Shown here: one piece after another, positions 7,025 to 14,362 of the stretch
Position numbering within the stretch: position 1 is the first letter of the stretch
Layout of the letters: each line of letters begins with the position of its first letter
Assembly: GCA_017548225.1 (NCBI GenBank)
Contig: JAFYMV010000066.1
Span: forward strand, 1 to 16,745
Direction: 5' to 3'
Origin: Bacteroidaceae bacterium
GTDB lineage: Bacteria > Bacteroidota > Bacteroidia > Bacteroidales > Bacteroidaceae
Length of the DNA: 16,745 nt
Notes under the pieces: generated by a model
Databases searched by the model: none
What the model was told of the DNA's origin: nothing
Seen by the model: only the letters and a program-made list of their open reading frames with translations
Program-made: the position numbers and the translations under genes

Positions 7025-8413
7025 TTAAACAATCTTCTTCACCAATCCAAACATGCGATAAGGCATATAACGGAAAGGAAGGTCAATCCATGTACCCGTA
7101 GCCACCACCGAGCGACGATGCGAGAACACGCGGAAACTTTCTTCTCCATGATATCCGCCCATACCCGAATTGCCCACGCCTCCAAAGGGGATGTGCTCAT
7201 TGGCTATATGCATGATGGTATCGTTGATGCAAGCTCCACCCGACGAGGTGTGGCGTACGATATTCCACCCATCCGCTTCACTTCCAAAGTAGTAGAATGC
7301 CAACGGCTTCTCACGACGAGTAACATAGCTGGTCACTTCGGCTAACTCATTGAAGGTGAGCATGGGAAATACAGGACCAAAGATCTCTTCAGTGAGCACA
7401 CCCAACGCATTGGCCTTTGCATCGGCATCGCTATCAGAGAGACTGATATGGGTATCAAGCAATGTGGGCTCAATGAAGCGTTCTGCAGCATCAGTGCGAC
7501 CTCCGTAGAGGATGTCTCCCTCGGCAAGATAACCTTTGACACGCTCAAAAGCACGGTCGTTAACCATGCGCACATAATGCTTATGCTCCTTGATATCATT
7601 GCCATGCAACTCCTTGATGGCTCTGGCAAAAGCCTTTACAAACTCCTCCTTCACCGATTCGTGTATGAGAAGATAGTCGGGAGCAATACAGGTCTGACCC
7701 GAATTGAGCGTCTTGCCCCATGCGATACGCTTGGCAGCCAACTTAATATCAGCATCACGATTGACAATACAGGGACTCTTGCCACCCAATTCGAGGATCA
7801 CGGGTGTGAGATGCTTCGAAGCGGCTTCCATCACCGTCTTTCCCAATGAGGGACTTCCGGTAAAGAAGATAAGGTCGAAACGATGGGCGAGCAATGCCTT
7901 GTTTACCTCACGATTACCCTGTACCACGGCGATATACTCGGGAGCAAAGGTGTCGGCAATCATCTTTTCGATGACAGCCGATACGGTAGGCACATAGGGC
8001 GAAGGCTTGAGCACTGCGGTACATCCTGCCGAGATAGCGCCTACGAGCGGATTGAGCAGCAGCTGCACGGGATAGTTCCAAGGGGCCATAATGAGTGTAT
8101 TGCCCAAAGGCTCACTCACGATGAAGCTCCTTGAAGGGAACATCTTGATAGGTGTAGGACGACGCTTGCGACGGCTCCACTTGGCAATGTGGCGAATATG
8201 ATTAGCCACCTCACCCTTCACAATACTCAACTCGGTAAGATAGGCCTCTTGATATGACTTGTGCAAGTCAATCCACAGGGCATCAGTCAAGGGTTTCTCC
8301 CATTTAACAAGAGCCGTCTGCAACTTCTTCAACATCTGACGACGGAAGTCAATATCTAGCGTAGCTCCGCTACGGAAATAGACGCGTTGAGATTCTATAA
8401 TTTGATCAAACAT
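7025..8413 (-). CDS. NAD(P)-dependent aldehyde dehydrogenase, class-3 / fatty aldehyde type
   Basis: Oxidises aldehydes to carboxylic acids. The 462-residue protein has APWNYPVQLLLNPL (substrate/cofactor Asn), E208 in LELGGKSP and the nucleophile C242 in NSGQTCIAPDY. These lie within one residue of the positions in mammalian ALDH3A1 (E209, C243), and the overall length matches the class-3/fatty aldehyde branch. The C-terminus (FRYMPYRMFGLVKKIV) is amphipathic to hydrophobic and might touch the membrane. The open frame extends to 8467, but the extra residues (SLGGQGG) are the translation of repeat A3; the ATG at 8413 is the natural start, with GGGGAGG from that repeat 10 nt before it. The short-chain dehydrogenase gene lies just upstream, so the pair may oxidise alcohols through aldehydes to acids. 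Confidence 0.93.
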   Translation of the reverse strand: MFDQIIESQRVYFRSGATLDIDFRRQMLKKLQTALVKWEKPLTDALWIDLHKSYQEAYLTELSIVKGEVANHIRHIAKWSRRKRRPTPIKMFPSRSFIVSEPLGNTLIMAPWNYPVQLLLNPLVGAISAGCTAVLKPSPYVPTVSAVIEKMIADTFAPEYIAVVQGNREVNKALLAHRFDLIFFTGSPSLGKTVMEAASKHLTPVILELGGKSPCIVNRDADIKLAAKRIAWGKTLNSGQTCIAPDYLLIHESVKEEFVKAFARAIKELHGNDIKEHKHYVRMVNDRAFERVKGYLAEGDILYGGRTDAAERFIEPTLLDTHISLSDSDADAKANALGVLTEEIFGPVFPMLTFNELAEVTSYVTRREKPLAFYYFGSEADGWNIVRHTSSGGACINDTIMHIANEHIPFGGVGNSGMGGYHGEESFRVFSHRRSVVATGTWIDLPFRYMPYRMFGLVKKIV

Positions 8414-8422
8414 AGCATGAAA

Positions 8423-8552
8423 GCCTCCCCCCTGCCCTCCCAAGGAGGGGTAATGCACCGACATCACGGAGGATAAGGACTTGTTTATAAGATGAATAAT
8501 TCGTATTTATTTGCTCCCGAGTCACCCCTCCTTGGGAGGGGCAAGGGGGAGA
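8423..8552 (-). repeat. Intergenic hairpin element A3
   Basis: This third copy of the ~130-bp element found at 12639-12770 and 15737-15866 is read on the minus strand, in the direction of the flanking genes. From its left end it has CTCCCCC, a hairpin of CCCCTCC and GGAGGGG, GTGACTCGGGAGC (shared with A2), an AT-rich linker, a degraded TCCG-N6-CGG, a second CCCCTCC/GGAGGG hairpin, and GGGGAGGC. It fills the gap between the dehydrogenase stop (8558) and the aldehyde dehydrogenase start (8413). The linker is unlike those of A1 and A2, so this is the most diverged copy. Confidence 0.85.
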
Positions 8553-8557
8553 TCTCT

Positions 8558-9364
8558 TTACTTTCTGCCCGTAAAGTTATCCATTGTATGATAAATACCA
8601 AAAACTTTCCCAAAGAAAAAGTCAAAAACTGGTATCGGAAGCACGAATTGCCAGAAACGGATGAAGTGCAAACCGAAGGGAATGCCACGGAAGATAAGAT
8701 TCTTCTCAATAGCTCGGATAATCCTTTTCGCCACATACTCGGGCTTGAGAACGGGGATAATGGGCGATTTTACTCCATCAAACATGCCTGTATTAATATA
8801 ATAAGGTGTAATGGTGGTTACACGAACGGGGCTCTTCTGCTCTTGCAGTTCGATGCGTACCGAGTCGGACCATCCGATAGCAGCCCACTTGCTAGCACCA
8901 TATACGGCCATGCGCGGATTGCCCAACATGCCACCTGCCGAAGTGATATTACAGATATGCCCCTGCTTACGACGCAACATATCGGGTAGCATCACACGCG
9001 CCACATACATGGGTGCCAAAGCATTGATGCGCATGGTGCGGTCAATTTCCGAAATGTCTACCTGATCAAAAGTTTTATTGCTGGTGATGATGCCCGCATT
9101 GTTGATGAGTACATCGATATCGCCACATTCCCTCACGGTAATAGCGTAGGTCTCGCGCACAGCATCAATATTACCCACATCAACACGATATCCCCTCACC
9201 TTACCCTTTGCGGCAAACTCCTTCACGGTGGTAGCAATATTTTGTTCGTTAATATCCCAAATGATAAGGCTCTTGGCACCTTTCTCCAACGCGATGCGTC
9301 CCATAATCTTGCCTATACCCGAAGCTCCTCCGGTGATAAGCACATTGCTATTCTTTATTTTCAT
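8558..9364 (-). CDS. Short-chain dehydrogenase/reductase
   Basis: Classical SDR oxidoreductase, 268 residues. It has the cofactor loop TGGASGIG (11-18), Asp37 at the end of the second strand (IIWDIN, suggesting NAD(H) preference), NNAG (88-91), and the catalytic S142, Y155 and K159 (YGASK). A helix rich in Phe/Pro near the C-terminus (FIRFWQFVLPIPVFDFFFG) suggests membrane association. That would fit relatives acting on retinol, sterols or long-chain alcohols, but the substrate is not shown. The ATG at 9364 is preceded by a -7-like box at 9441-9448. The aldehyde dehydrogenase gene follows after repeat A3 and would be the natural next step if the product is an aldehyde. Confidence 0.92.
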   Translation of the reverse strand: MKIKNSNVLITGGASGIGKIMGRIALEKGAKSLIIWDINEQNIATTVKEFAAKGKVRGYRVDVGNIDAVRETYAITVRECGDIDVLINNAGIITSNKTFDQVDISEIDRTMRINALAPMYVARVMLPDMLRRKQGHICNITSAGGMLGNPRMAVYGASKWAAIGWSDSVRIELQEQKSPVRVTTITPYYINTGMFDGVKSPIIPVLKPEYVAKRIIRAIEKNLIFRGIPFGLHFIRFWQFVLPIPVFDFFFGKVFGIYHTMDNFTGRK

Positions 9365-9440
9365 AACTAATGTTTAGGTCCTATAATTTGACCATGTTTT
9401 AGGTTAATTTTTAGCAAAAAACTCCTATTTTTCTGCGCTG

Positions 9441-9448
9441 CAAAGGTA
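9441..9448 (-). promoter_or_regulatory. Possible -7 box for the dehydrogenase pair
   Basis: Minus strand TACCTTTG fits TAnnTTTG. No TTTG lies about 20 nt upstream, so only half of the consensus is present. It would give a leader of about 70 nt before the start at 9364. Confidence 0.5.
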
Positions 9449-9629
9449 CTACAAATAGCAAGACGGGGAGTTTTCACTCATCCCTTTGCCATACCGTTCG
9501 CCCCCATGAGGTGGGTCTTCGTCCCAATAAGTCCAAAGCCGTTATTGAAACCACAATTACACTTAAAAAACTCAACTATAATTCTAAAAATTAACAAGCG
9601 AACATTACGAAGAAACAAAAATTATACGC

Positions 9630-9637
9630 TACTTTTG
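9630..9637 (+). promoter_or_regulatory. -7 box for the exported protein gene
   Basis: TACTTTTG fits TAnnTTTG; no -33 TTTG at the right distance. Transcription from here would begin at about 9643, which favours the ATG at 9654 over the one at 9642. Confidence 0.55.
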
Positions 9638-9653
9638 CCGTATGATTGAGAGA

Positions 9654-10685
9654 ATGACAACAAAAATATTGGCCCTCCTGTTCATTGCATGCTGCGTAGG
9701 GCAGAGAGCAATAGCACAAGAAGCGTCCGTTCACGACAAAGAGGACATACAGATAGTATACCATGTAGATAATTTCAACTTCTTTGATAACCGCGAGGTG
9801 CGCAGCCCCTACCAGCGCTCACAAACCCTCTTCGGCGCTCGACTCGGTGCTGAAGTGGGCATACAGTTCGATGCCAACACCATCATGATAGGTGCTATGG
9901 GAGTAAAAGACTTTGGACAAAACGGCATCACCCACAAGGACCTTACCTTCTACTATCACTATGAAGAGGGGCACTATGCCGGAGCATTTGGCGCCTTTCC
10001 CCGCAACAAACTAAAGCGCGACCTACCCGACATCTTCGTTTATGACTCTATCCGTTACTACTCGCCTACCCTTCATGGTGCGCTCATCCAGTACACCTCA
10101 CGCTATGGCTATGCGGAGTTTTATTGCAACTGGCTCAACAAGCAGGATGTAGGCGAGCGCGAGATTTTCGAATTGGTTACCGACGGACGATTCGGCCATA
10201 AAGGATATTATGCTGGGTGGAATGCACAGTTGCTGCACTTTTCAGTACCCCGACCCGCTAATGGACTGAAGGTATATGACAAACTCATGCTGAACCCACA
10301 CATCGGCTTTGAGAGAAGTGGCATGGAGCATATCGATGCGTTCAGTATAGAGGGCGGACTGATGCTCTCGCTCAACCGCGACCGAAATGATATGGTATGG
10401 AAATCGCCTATGGGATTCCTCGGCGAAGCAATGCTACGCATGGGGCGTTTTGAACTACGCGACCGCATCTATGCAGGCAACCCACAATTTTCAGATTACG
10501 AAATATATGGTGCTGAGCTCCATCGAGGCGACCCCTACTACCGCAGCAGCCTATACAATCGTACCGACATACGCTACTATCTGCTCAATCGATTGAATGT
10601 ACAGTGCTACATAGGAGCCTCATTCCACTACACCGAAGGAGCACTTGACAACTCACAACAGGTGGTACTCCGAGTTTTCCTATAA
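9654..10685 (+). CDS. Exported protein of unknown function, probable outer-membrane beta-barrel
   Basis: I do not recognise the family. The 343-residue protein begins with a signal peptide (MTTKILALLFIACCVG, cleavage likely after QRAIAQ). The mature part has no hydrophobic helix. It is rich in Tyr, Phe, Gly and Arg, with many alternating strands (LTFYYHYEEGHYAGAFGAF, YYAGWNAQLLHFSV, RYYLLNRLNVQCYIGASFHY) and ends in QQVVLRVFL, as barrel proteins with alternating aromatic/hydrophobic last strands do. An in-frame ATG at 9642 would add MIER; I prefer 9654 because of the promoter position. It is a single gene, divergent from the dehydrogenase pair and convergent with the channel gene. A porin-like or phospholipase-like barrel are both possible; no catalytic motif stands out. 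Confidence 0.85.
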   Translation: MTTKILALLFIACCVGQRAIAQEASVHDKEDIQIVYHVDNFNFFDNREVRSPYQRSQTLFGARLGAEVGIQFDANTIMIGAMGVKDFGQNGITHKDLTFYYHYEEGHYAGAFGAFPRNKLKRDLPDIFVYDSIRYYSPTLHGALIQYTSRYGYAEFYCNWLNKQDVGEREIFELVTDGRFGHKGYYAGWNAQLLHFSVPRPANGLKVYDKLMLNPHIGFERSGMEHIDAFSIEGGLMLSLNRDRNDMVWKSPMGFLGEAMLRMGRFELRDRIYAGNPQFSDYEIYGAELHRGDPYYRSSLYNRTDIRYYLLNRLNVQCYIGASFHYTEGALDNSQQVVLRVFL

Positions 10686-10756
10686 CTATCTATCGATTAT
10701 ACCACACTCTTCTCGTTCTGGAAACTTAAGAGCAAAGAATAGCGCCACATTGCTAC

Positions 10757-10806
10757 AAAAAAAATCACAGGTTTGACAAACTTTTGTCGTACCTGTGATT
10801 TTTTTT
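10757..10806. terminator. Strong bidirectional terminator between convergent genes
   Basis: ATCACAGGT (10764-10772) pairs with ACCTGTGAT (10791-10799), with an inner GACAA/TTGTC stem (10775-10779 and 10785-10789). A-runs on the left and T-runs on the right let it work for the gene ending at 10685 and, on the other strand, for the channel gene ending at 10884. Confidence 0.92.
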
Positions 10807-10826
10807 ATCATTAGAGTGATATTTTC

Positions 10827-10854
10827 CTGTCAAAACCAATAAAAAGTTTGACAG
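10827..10854. repeat. Second inverted repeat near the terminator
   Basis: CTGTCAAA (10827-10834) and TTTGACAG (10847-10854) are a perfect 8-bp inverted repeat with a 12-nt loop. The 8-mer GTTTGACA also occurs inside the neighbouring terminator (10771-10778). On the minus strand there is no clean T-run behind it, so its role as terminator is uncertain. Confidence 0.6.
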
Positions 10855-10883
10855 CACTTATGGCTAGCTCAAACGCTTATACT

Positions 10884-12077
10884 TCAGCGCTCACCACCAA
10901 ACTCCTCACCACTGAAGTCGATACCCATAGGTGATTGGAACACACGGAGGCCGAAGGTGGGGAGCACAGCAAACACATGCTCAAAGATTTCGGACTGCAG
11001 ATGTTCGTAGGGCACCCAGTTCGTTCCGTCAGAGAAGAAGTAGAGTTCCAAAGGCAATCCTTGTGCCGTAGGCTGCAATTGGCGCACCATGATGATCATC
11101 TTCTGATTCACGAGGTGGTGGCTACGCAGGTAGTTTTCAAGATAGTTGCGGAAGATGTGTAGGTTTACCACAAACTTATCCTCACGCTCTATGCCATCAA
11201 GCCAGCCACGCTTCTCAAACTCCACCATCTGCTCTTCGGTGCAGAAGGTAATGGAACGCATATCGATATATACAGAGCGCTTCACACGGCGGCCACCGCT
11301 ATCCTGCATACCGCGCCAGTTTTGAAATGAGTCGCTCACAAGCGCATAGGGCGGTATGGTAGTGATGGTCTTGTCCCAGTTCTGCACCTTCACGGTAGTG
11401 AGCGTCACCTCAATGACATCACCATCGGCACCATACTTGGGCATTGATATCCAGTCGCCAGGACGCAGCATATCATTGGCCGAGAGCTGCACACCTGCCA
11501 CAAGACCAAGAATCAAATCCTTGAACACGAGCATAAGCACGGCAGCCGAAGCACCCAACGCCGTAAGGATATATCCCGGATTCTTGTTAATGAGCACACT
11601 GACCACAATGATGAGCGCCACACATACAACCACAATCTTGAGCATCTGATAAATGCCTTTGAGCGGATGATTCTTAAGGCTATCTTGGCGGTTAGATAGT
11701 TCATAAAGTGATGATAGGAAAGAGCATAGCAGCTTGGCTATGACAGCAATCAGATAGATGGTATTGACCTTGAGCAAAAACTCAAGCACGCCACTGCCCT
11801 CCACAAAGACCACTGGCACAAGCACGGCGATGAGGATGGGCGACACCAAGTGGGTAGCATCGACCAATAATGTATCGTTAAAAAATACATCATCCCATGT
11901 AGAGCGAGTACTGCTCACCAACCTCTTGACCAATGGGATAAGGAATCGGCGACACAACACATTGGCTACTACAACGACAAAAGCGATAGCAGCAATACCC
12001 ATCGTCAAATACACCCAGTTATTCACACCGGCATTGATACCCATAGCACCCATCCAGCCACTGATTATTTCATTCAT
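10884..12077 (-). CDS. Mechanosensitive channel, MscS family, YbdG-like
   Basis: Inner-membrane channel that opens on membrane tension and lets solutes escape during hypo-osmotic shock. The 397-residue protein has hydrophobic segments at about 22-42, 76-93, 104-121, 145-163 and the pore-lining TM3 region at 169-197 (ALGASAAVLMLVFKDLILGLVAGV). The MscS beta domain follows (LRPGDWISMPKYGADGDVIEVTLTTVKVQNWDKTI). The stretch IPPYALVSDSFQNWRGMQDSGGRRVKRS is typical of the YbdG (MscM) branch rather than of the short MscS. It is transcribed alone, has a -7 box at 12105-12112, is divergent from the decarboxylase operon, and ends at the shared terminator. Confidence 0.93.
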   Translation of the reverse strand: MNEIISGWMGAMGINAGVNNWVYLTMGIAAIAFVVVVANVLCRRFLIPLVKRLVSSTRSTWDDVFFNDTLLVDATHLVSPILIAVLVPVVFVEGSGVLEFLLKVNTIYLIAVIAKLLCSFLSSLYELSNRQDSLKNHPLKGIYQMLKIVVVCVALIIVVSVLINKNPGYILTALGASAAVLMLVFKDLILGLVAGVQLSANDMLRPGDWISMPKYGADGDVIEVTLTTVKVQNWDKTITTIPPYALVSDSFQNWRGMQDSGGRRVKRSVYIDMRSITFCTEEQMVEFEKRGWLDGIEREDKFVVNLHIFRNYLENYLRSHHLVNQKMIIMVRQLQPTAQGLPLELYFFSDGTNWVPYEHLQSEIFEHVFAVLPTFGLRVFQSPMGIDFSGEEFGGER

Positions 12078-12104
12078 AGTCTATATCATTTTTATATTGT
12101 AGAA

Positions 12105-12112
12105 CAAAGATA
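12105..12112 (-). promoter_or_regulatory. -7 box of the channel gene
   Basis: Minus strand TATCTTTG fits TAnnTTTG and lies 27 nt before the start codon. About 20 nt upstream is TTTTT rather than TTTG. Confidence 0.65.
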
Positions 12113-12175
12113 CAACAAATTAGTCATAACTAAAAAATAAATTGCCATTCGTAACCACAAATAAAAATAAAACAC

Positions 12176-12183
12176 TAACTTTG
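12176..12183 (+). promoter_or_regulatory. -7 box of the methylmalonyl-CoA decarboxylase operon
   Basis: TAACTTTG fits TAnnTTTG, with no clear -33 TTTG. It predicts a leader of about 40 nt before the start at 12233 and would drive the five-gene operon. The leader is A-rich with no Shine-Dalgarno, as is usual in Bacteroidota. Confidence 0.65.
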
Positions 12184-12232
12184 GCATCGAATAGTTTTTA
12201 TCAAAAGATTACCAATTTTAATAATACAAAAC

Positions 12233-12637
12233 ATGAAAATCTCAAAAATCGAACACCTCGGCATTGCAGTCAAGAGCATCGAGGAGGCACTACCCTACTA
12301 CGAGAATGTATTGGGACTGAAGTGCTACAACATCGAAACCGTAGAAGACCAGAAGGTGCGCACTGCATTCCTCATGGTAGGCGAGACCAAGATTGAGCTC
12401 CTTGAGCCCACATCAGAGGAGAGCACCATTGCCAAATTTATCGAAAATAAGGGCGCTGGTGTACACCATGTTGCCTTTGCCGTCGAAGATGGCGTGGCCA
12501 ATGCGCTTGCCGAGTGCGATGCTGCCGGCATCCGCCTTATCGACAAGGCTCCTCGCAAGGGTGCTGAAGGATTGAACATCGCGTTCCTCCACCCGAAGTC
12601 AACACAAGGAGTACTCACTGAACTTTGCGAGAAGTAA
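12233..12637 (+). CDS. mce: Methylmalonyl-CoA epimerase
   Basis: Converts (R)- and (S)-methylmalonyl-CoA, linking methylmalonyl-CoA mutase with the decarboxylase. The 134-residue protein is a two-module glyoxalase/VOC fold. Likely metal ligands are H8 (KIEHLGIAV), E55 (KIELLEP), H79 (GVHHVAFAV) and E130 (LTELCEK), as in known epimerases. Length is standard. It is the first gene of the operon, and its stop (TAA, 12635-12637) is followed after one base by repeat A1 and then mmdA. The ATG at 12233 is preceded by an A-rich stretch. Glyoxalase I is the main alternative, but the operon context decides for the epimerase. Confidence 0.95.
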   Translation: MKISKIEHLGIAVKSIEEALPYYENVLGLKCYNIETVEDQKVRTAFLMVGETKIELLEPTSEESTIAKFIENKGAGVHHVAFAVEDGVANALAECDAAGIRLIDKAPRKGAEGLNIAFLHPKSTQGVLTELCEK

Positions 12638-12638
12638 A

Positions 12639-12770
12639 GGCCTCCCCCTGCCCCTCCCGAAGGAGGGGTGACTCGGAGTCCATTGAACAATAAAATGTAA
12701 AACTAACAAAAAGTCCTCTACACATTCCGCGATGACGGAAAGCCCCTCCTTGGGAGGGGTTGGGGAGGCC
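12639..12770 (+). repeat. Intergenic hairpin element A1
   Basis: The outer arms GGCCTCCCC (12639-12647) and GGGGAGGCC (12762-12770) are complementary. Inside are CCCCTCC/GGAGGGG (12651-12657, 12662-12668), an AT-rich linker, TTCCG/CGGAA (12725-12729, 12736-12740) and CCCCTCC/GGAGGGG (12743-12749, 12753-12759). The element begins 1 nt after the mce stop and ends 8 nt before the mmdA ATG. Its right end GGGGAGG is a perfect Shine-Dalgarno-like sequence, and could pair with the left arm in the mRNA. Confidence 0.92.
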
Positions 12771-12778
12771 TCAATATT

Positions 12779-14329
12779 ATGTCACAATTAGATAAAATCA
12801 GAGAGCTCGTAGAGCTGCGCGAGAAGGCCCGCATGGGCGGTGGTGCTAAAGCCATTGAAAAGCAGCATGAAAAGGGTAAGTATACCGCACGCGAACGCAT
12901 CGACATGTTGCTCGACAAAGGCTCATTCGAAGAGATGGACATGTTTGTTACTCACCGTTGCCACAACTTCGGCATGGAGAAGAAGCAAGCATTGGGCGAT
13001 GGCGTGGTAACAGGTTATGGTACCATCGACGGACGCTTGGTATATGTATTTGCTCAAGACTTTACCGTAAATGCCGGCTCACTTTCAGAGACTATGGCGA
13101 TGAAGATATGCAAGATCATGGATGCAGCCATGAAGATGGGTGCACCTGTTATCGGTATCAACGACTCGGGTGGTGCACGCATCCAAGAGGGTATCAACGC
13201 ACTTGCTGGCTATTCAGAGATTTTCCAGCGCAATATCATGGCTTCAGGCGTGATCCCGCAGATCTCTGGTATCTTCGGTCCTTGCGCAGGTGGTGCCGTG
13301 TACTCTCCTGCCCTCACCGACTTCACCTTGATGATGGAAGGCACCTCGTACATGTTCCTTACCGGTCCCGCAGTAGTAAAGACCGTGCTTGGCGAAGATG
13401 TTACTCAAGAGCAGCTCGGTGGTGCATCGGTACACTCATCTAAATCAGGTGTTACCCACTTTACCGCACAGACAGAAGAAGAGGCTCTTGCCATGATTCG
13501 CAAGCTTCTCTCTTACATGCCCCAAAACAACATGGAGCAGGCTCCCCGCGTTGCTTGCACCGACCCTATTGACCGTAAGGAAGACCTCCTCAACGAGATT
13601 ATCCCCGACAACCCCAACAAAGCATACAATATGTACGAGGTTATCGGTGCTATCGTTGACAATGGCGAATTCCTTGAGGTACAGAAAGACTATGCCAAGA
13701 ATATCATCGTAGGTTTTGCCCGTTTCAATGGTGAGTCAGTAGGTATCGTGGCCAACCAACCTATGGCCTTTGCCGGCGTACTCGACTGCAATGCTTCACG
13801 CAAGGCAGCCCGCTTCGTACGCTTCTGCGATGCCTTCAACATCCCCTTGGTAACTCTCGTTGATGTTCCCGGTTTCTTGCCCGGCACAGGCCAGGAGTAC
13901 AATGCGGTAATCCTCCACGGTGCTAAGTTGCTCTACGCCTTCGGCGAAGCTACCGTACCTAAGGTGACCGTTACCCTGCGCAAGTCATACGGTGGTAGCC
14001 ACATCGTGATGAGCTGCAAGCAGCTTCGTGGCGATATGAACTACGCATGGCCCTCTGCCGAGATTGCCGTAATGGGTGCCAGCGGTGCTGCTGCTGTACT
14101 CTATGCTAAGGAGGCCAAGGAGCAAGAAGACCCCAAGGCATTCATTGCCGAGAAGGAAGCCGAGTATACCAAGCTCTTTGCCAACCCGTACAATGCGGCC
14201 AAGTATGGCTACATTGACGATGTTATCGAGCCTCGCAACACACGCTTCCGCATCATCCGTGCCTTGGCTGAGTTGCAGACCAAGAAACTCGAGAACCCGA
14301 AGAAGAAACACGGTAACATACCTCTCTAA
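12779..14329 (+). CDS. mmdA: Methylmalonyl-CoA decarboxylase alpha subunit (carboxyltransferase)
   Basis: Transfers the carboxyl group of methylmalonyl-CoA to carrier-bound biotin, releasing propionyl-CoA. The 516-residue protein covers both crotonase-like halves of an acyl-CoA carboxyltransferase. Visible are GKYTARERIDMLLDKGSFEE near the N-terminus, DSGGARIQEG (129-138, CoA/oxyanion site), GPCAGGAVYSPALTDF, DVPGFLPGTGQEYNAVILHG in the C-terminal half, and RKSYGGSHIVMSCKQL, where MmdA/PccB proteins usually have KAYGGAY.VM. The propionyl-CoA carboxylase beta subunit is nearly the same protein; here the adjacent OadG- and OadB-type genes and the lack of a biotin carboxylase favour the decarboxylase. 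Its ATG is 10 nt after the GGGGAGG of repeat A1. Confidence 0.95.
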   Translation: MSQLDKIRELVELREKARMGGGAKAIEKQHEKGKYTARERIDMLLDKGSFEEMDMFVTHRCHNFGMEKKQALGDGVVTGYGTIDGRLVYVFAQDFTVNAGSLSETMAMKICKIMDAAMKMGAPVIGINDSGGARIQEGINALAGYSEIFQRNIMASGVIPQISGIFGPCAGGAVYSPALTDFTLMMEGTSYMFLTGPAVVKTVLGEDVTQEQLGGASVHSSKSGVTHFTAQTEEEALAMIRKLLSYMPQNNMEQAPRVACTDPIDRKEDLLNEIIPDNPNKAYNMYEVIGAIVDNGEFLEVQKDYAKNIIVGFARFNGESVGIVANQPMAFAGVLDCNASRKAARFVRFCDAFNIPLVTLVDVPGFLPGTGQEYNAVILHGAKLLYAFGEATVPKVTVTLRKSYGGSHIVMSCKQLRGDMNYAWPSAEIAVMGASGAAAVLYAKEAKEQEDPKAFIAEKEAEYTKLFANPYNAAKYGYIDDVIEPRNTRFRIIRALAELQTKKLENPKKKHGNIPL

Positions 14330-14330
14330 T

Positions 14331-14362
14331 AATTGACAATTGATAATTGAGAATTGACAATT
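14331..14362 (+). repeat. Heptamer repeat B1 between mmdA and oadG
   Basis: AATTGAC, AATTGAT, AATTGAG, AATTGAC, AATT fill the gap from one base after the mmdA stop to the oadG ATG. Read along the operon, TGA recurs every 7 nt and so falls in all three frames. The tract also creates an in-frame TTG at 14354, which is not the likely start. Confidence 0.9.

Noticed and set aside
8431..8450. Rho-independent terminator formed by the G/C hairpins of element A
   Set aside because: The stems are strong, but no T-run follows in the direction of transcription in any of the three copies, and the elements lie inside operons whose downstream genes need transcription.
8423..8552. Insertion sequence or MITE with target duplication
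   Set aside because: There are complementary outer arms, but no transposase and no target-site duplication I can recognise. Fixed placement at gene junctions suggests an intergenic repeat instead; a MITE origin cannot be excluded.
12142..12396. 84-residue open frame on the plus strand overlapping the mce start
   Set aside because: It runs out of frame through mce, which has a clear family match, and it starts upstream of the operon -7 box.
12639..12770. Riboswitch upstream of mmdA
   Set aside because: The near-identical element precedes oadB and, diverged, the aldehyde dehydrogenase gene. It matches no metabolite-sensing consensus I know, so a dispersed repeat is the simpler reading.
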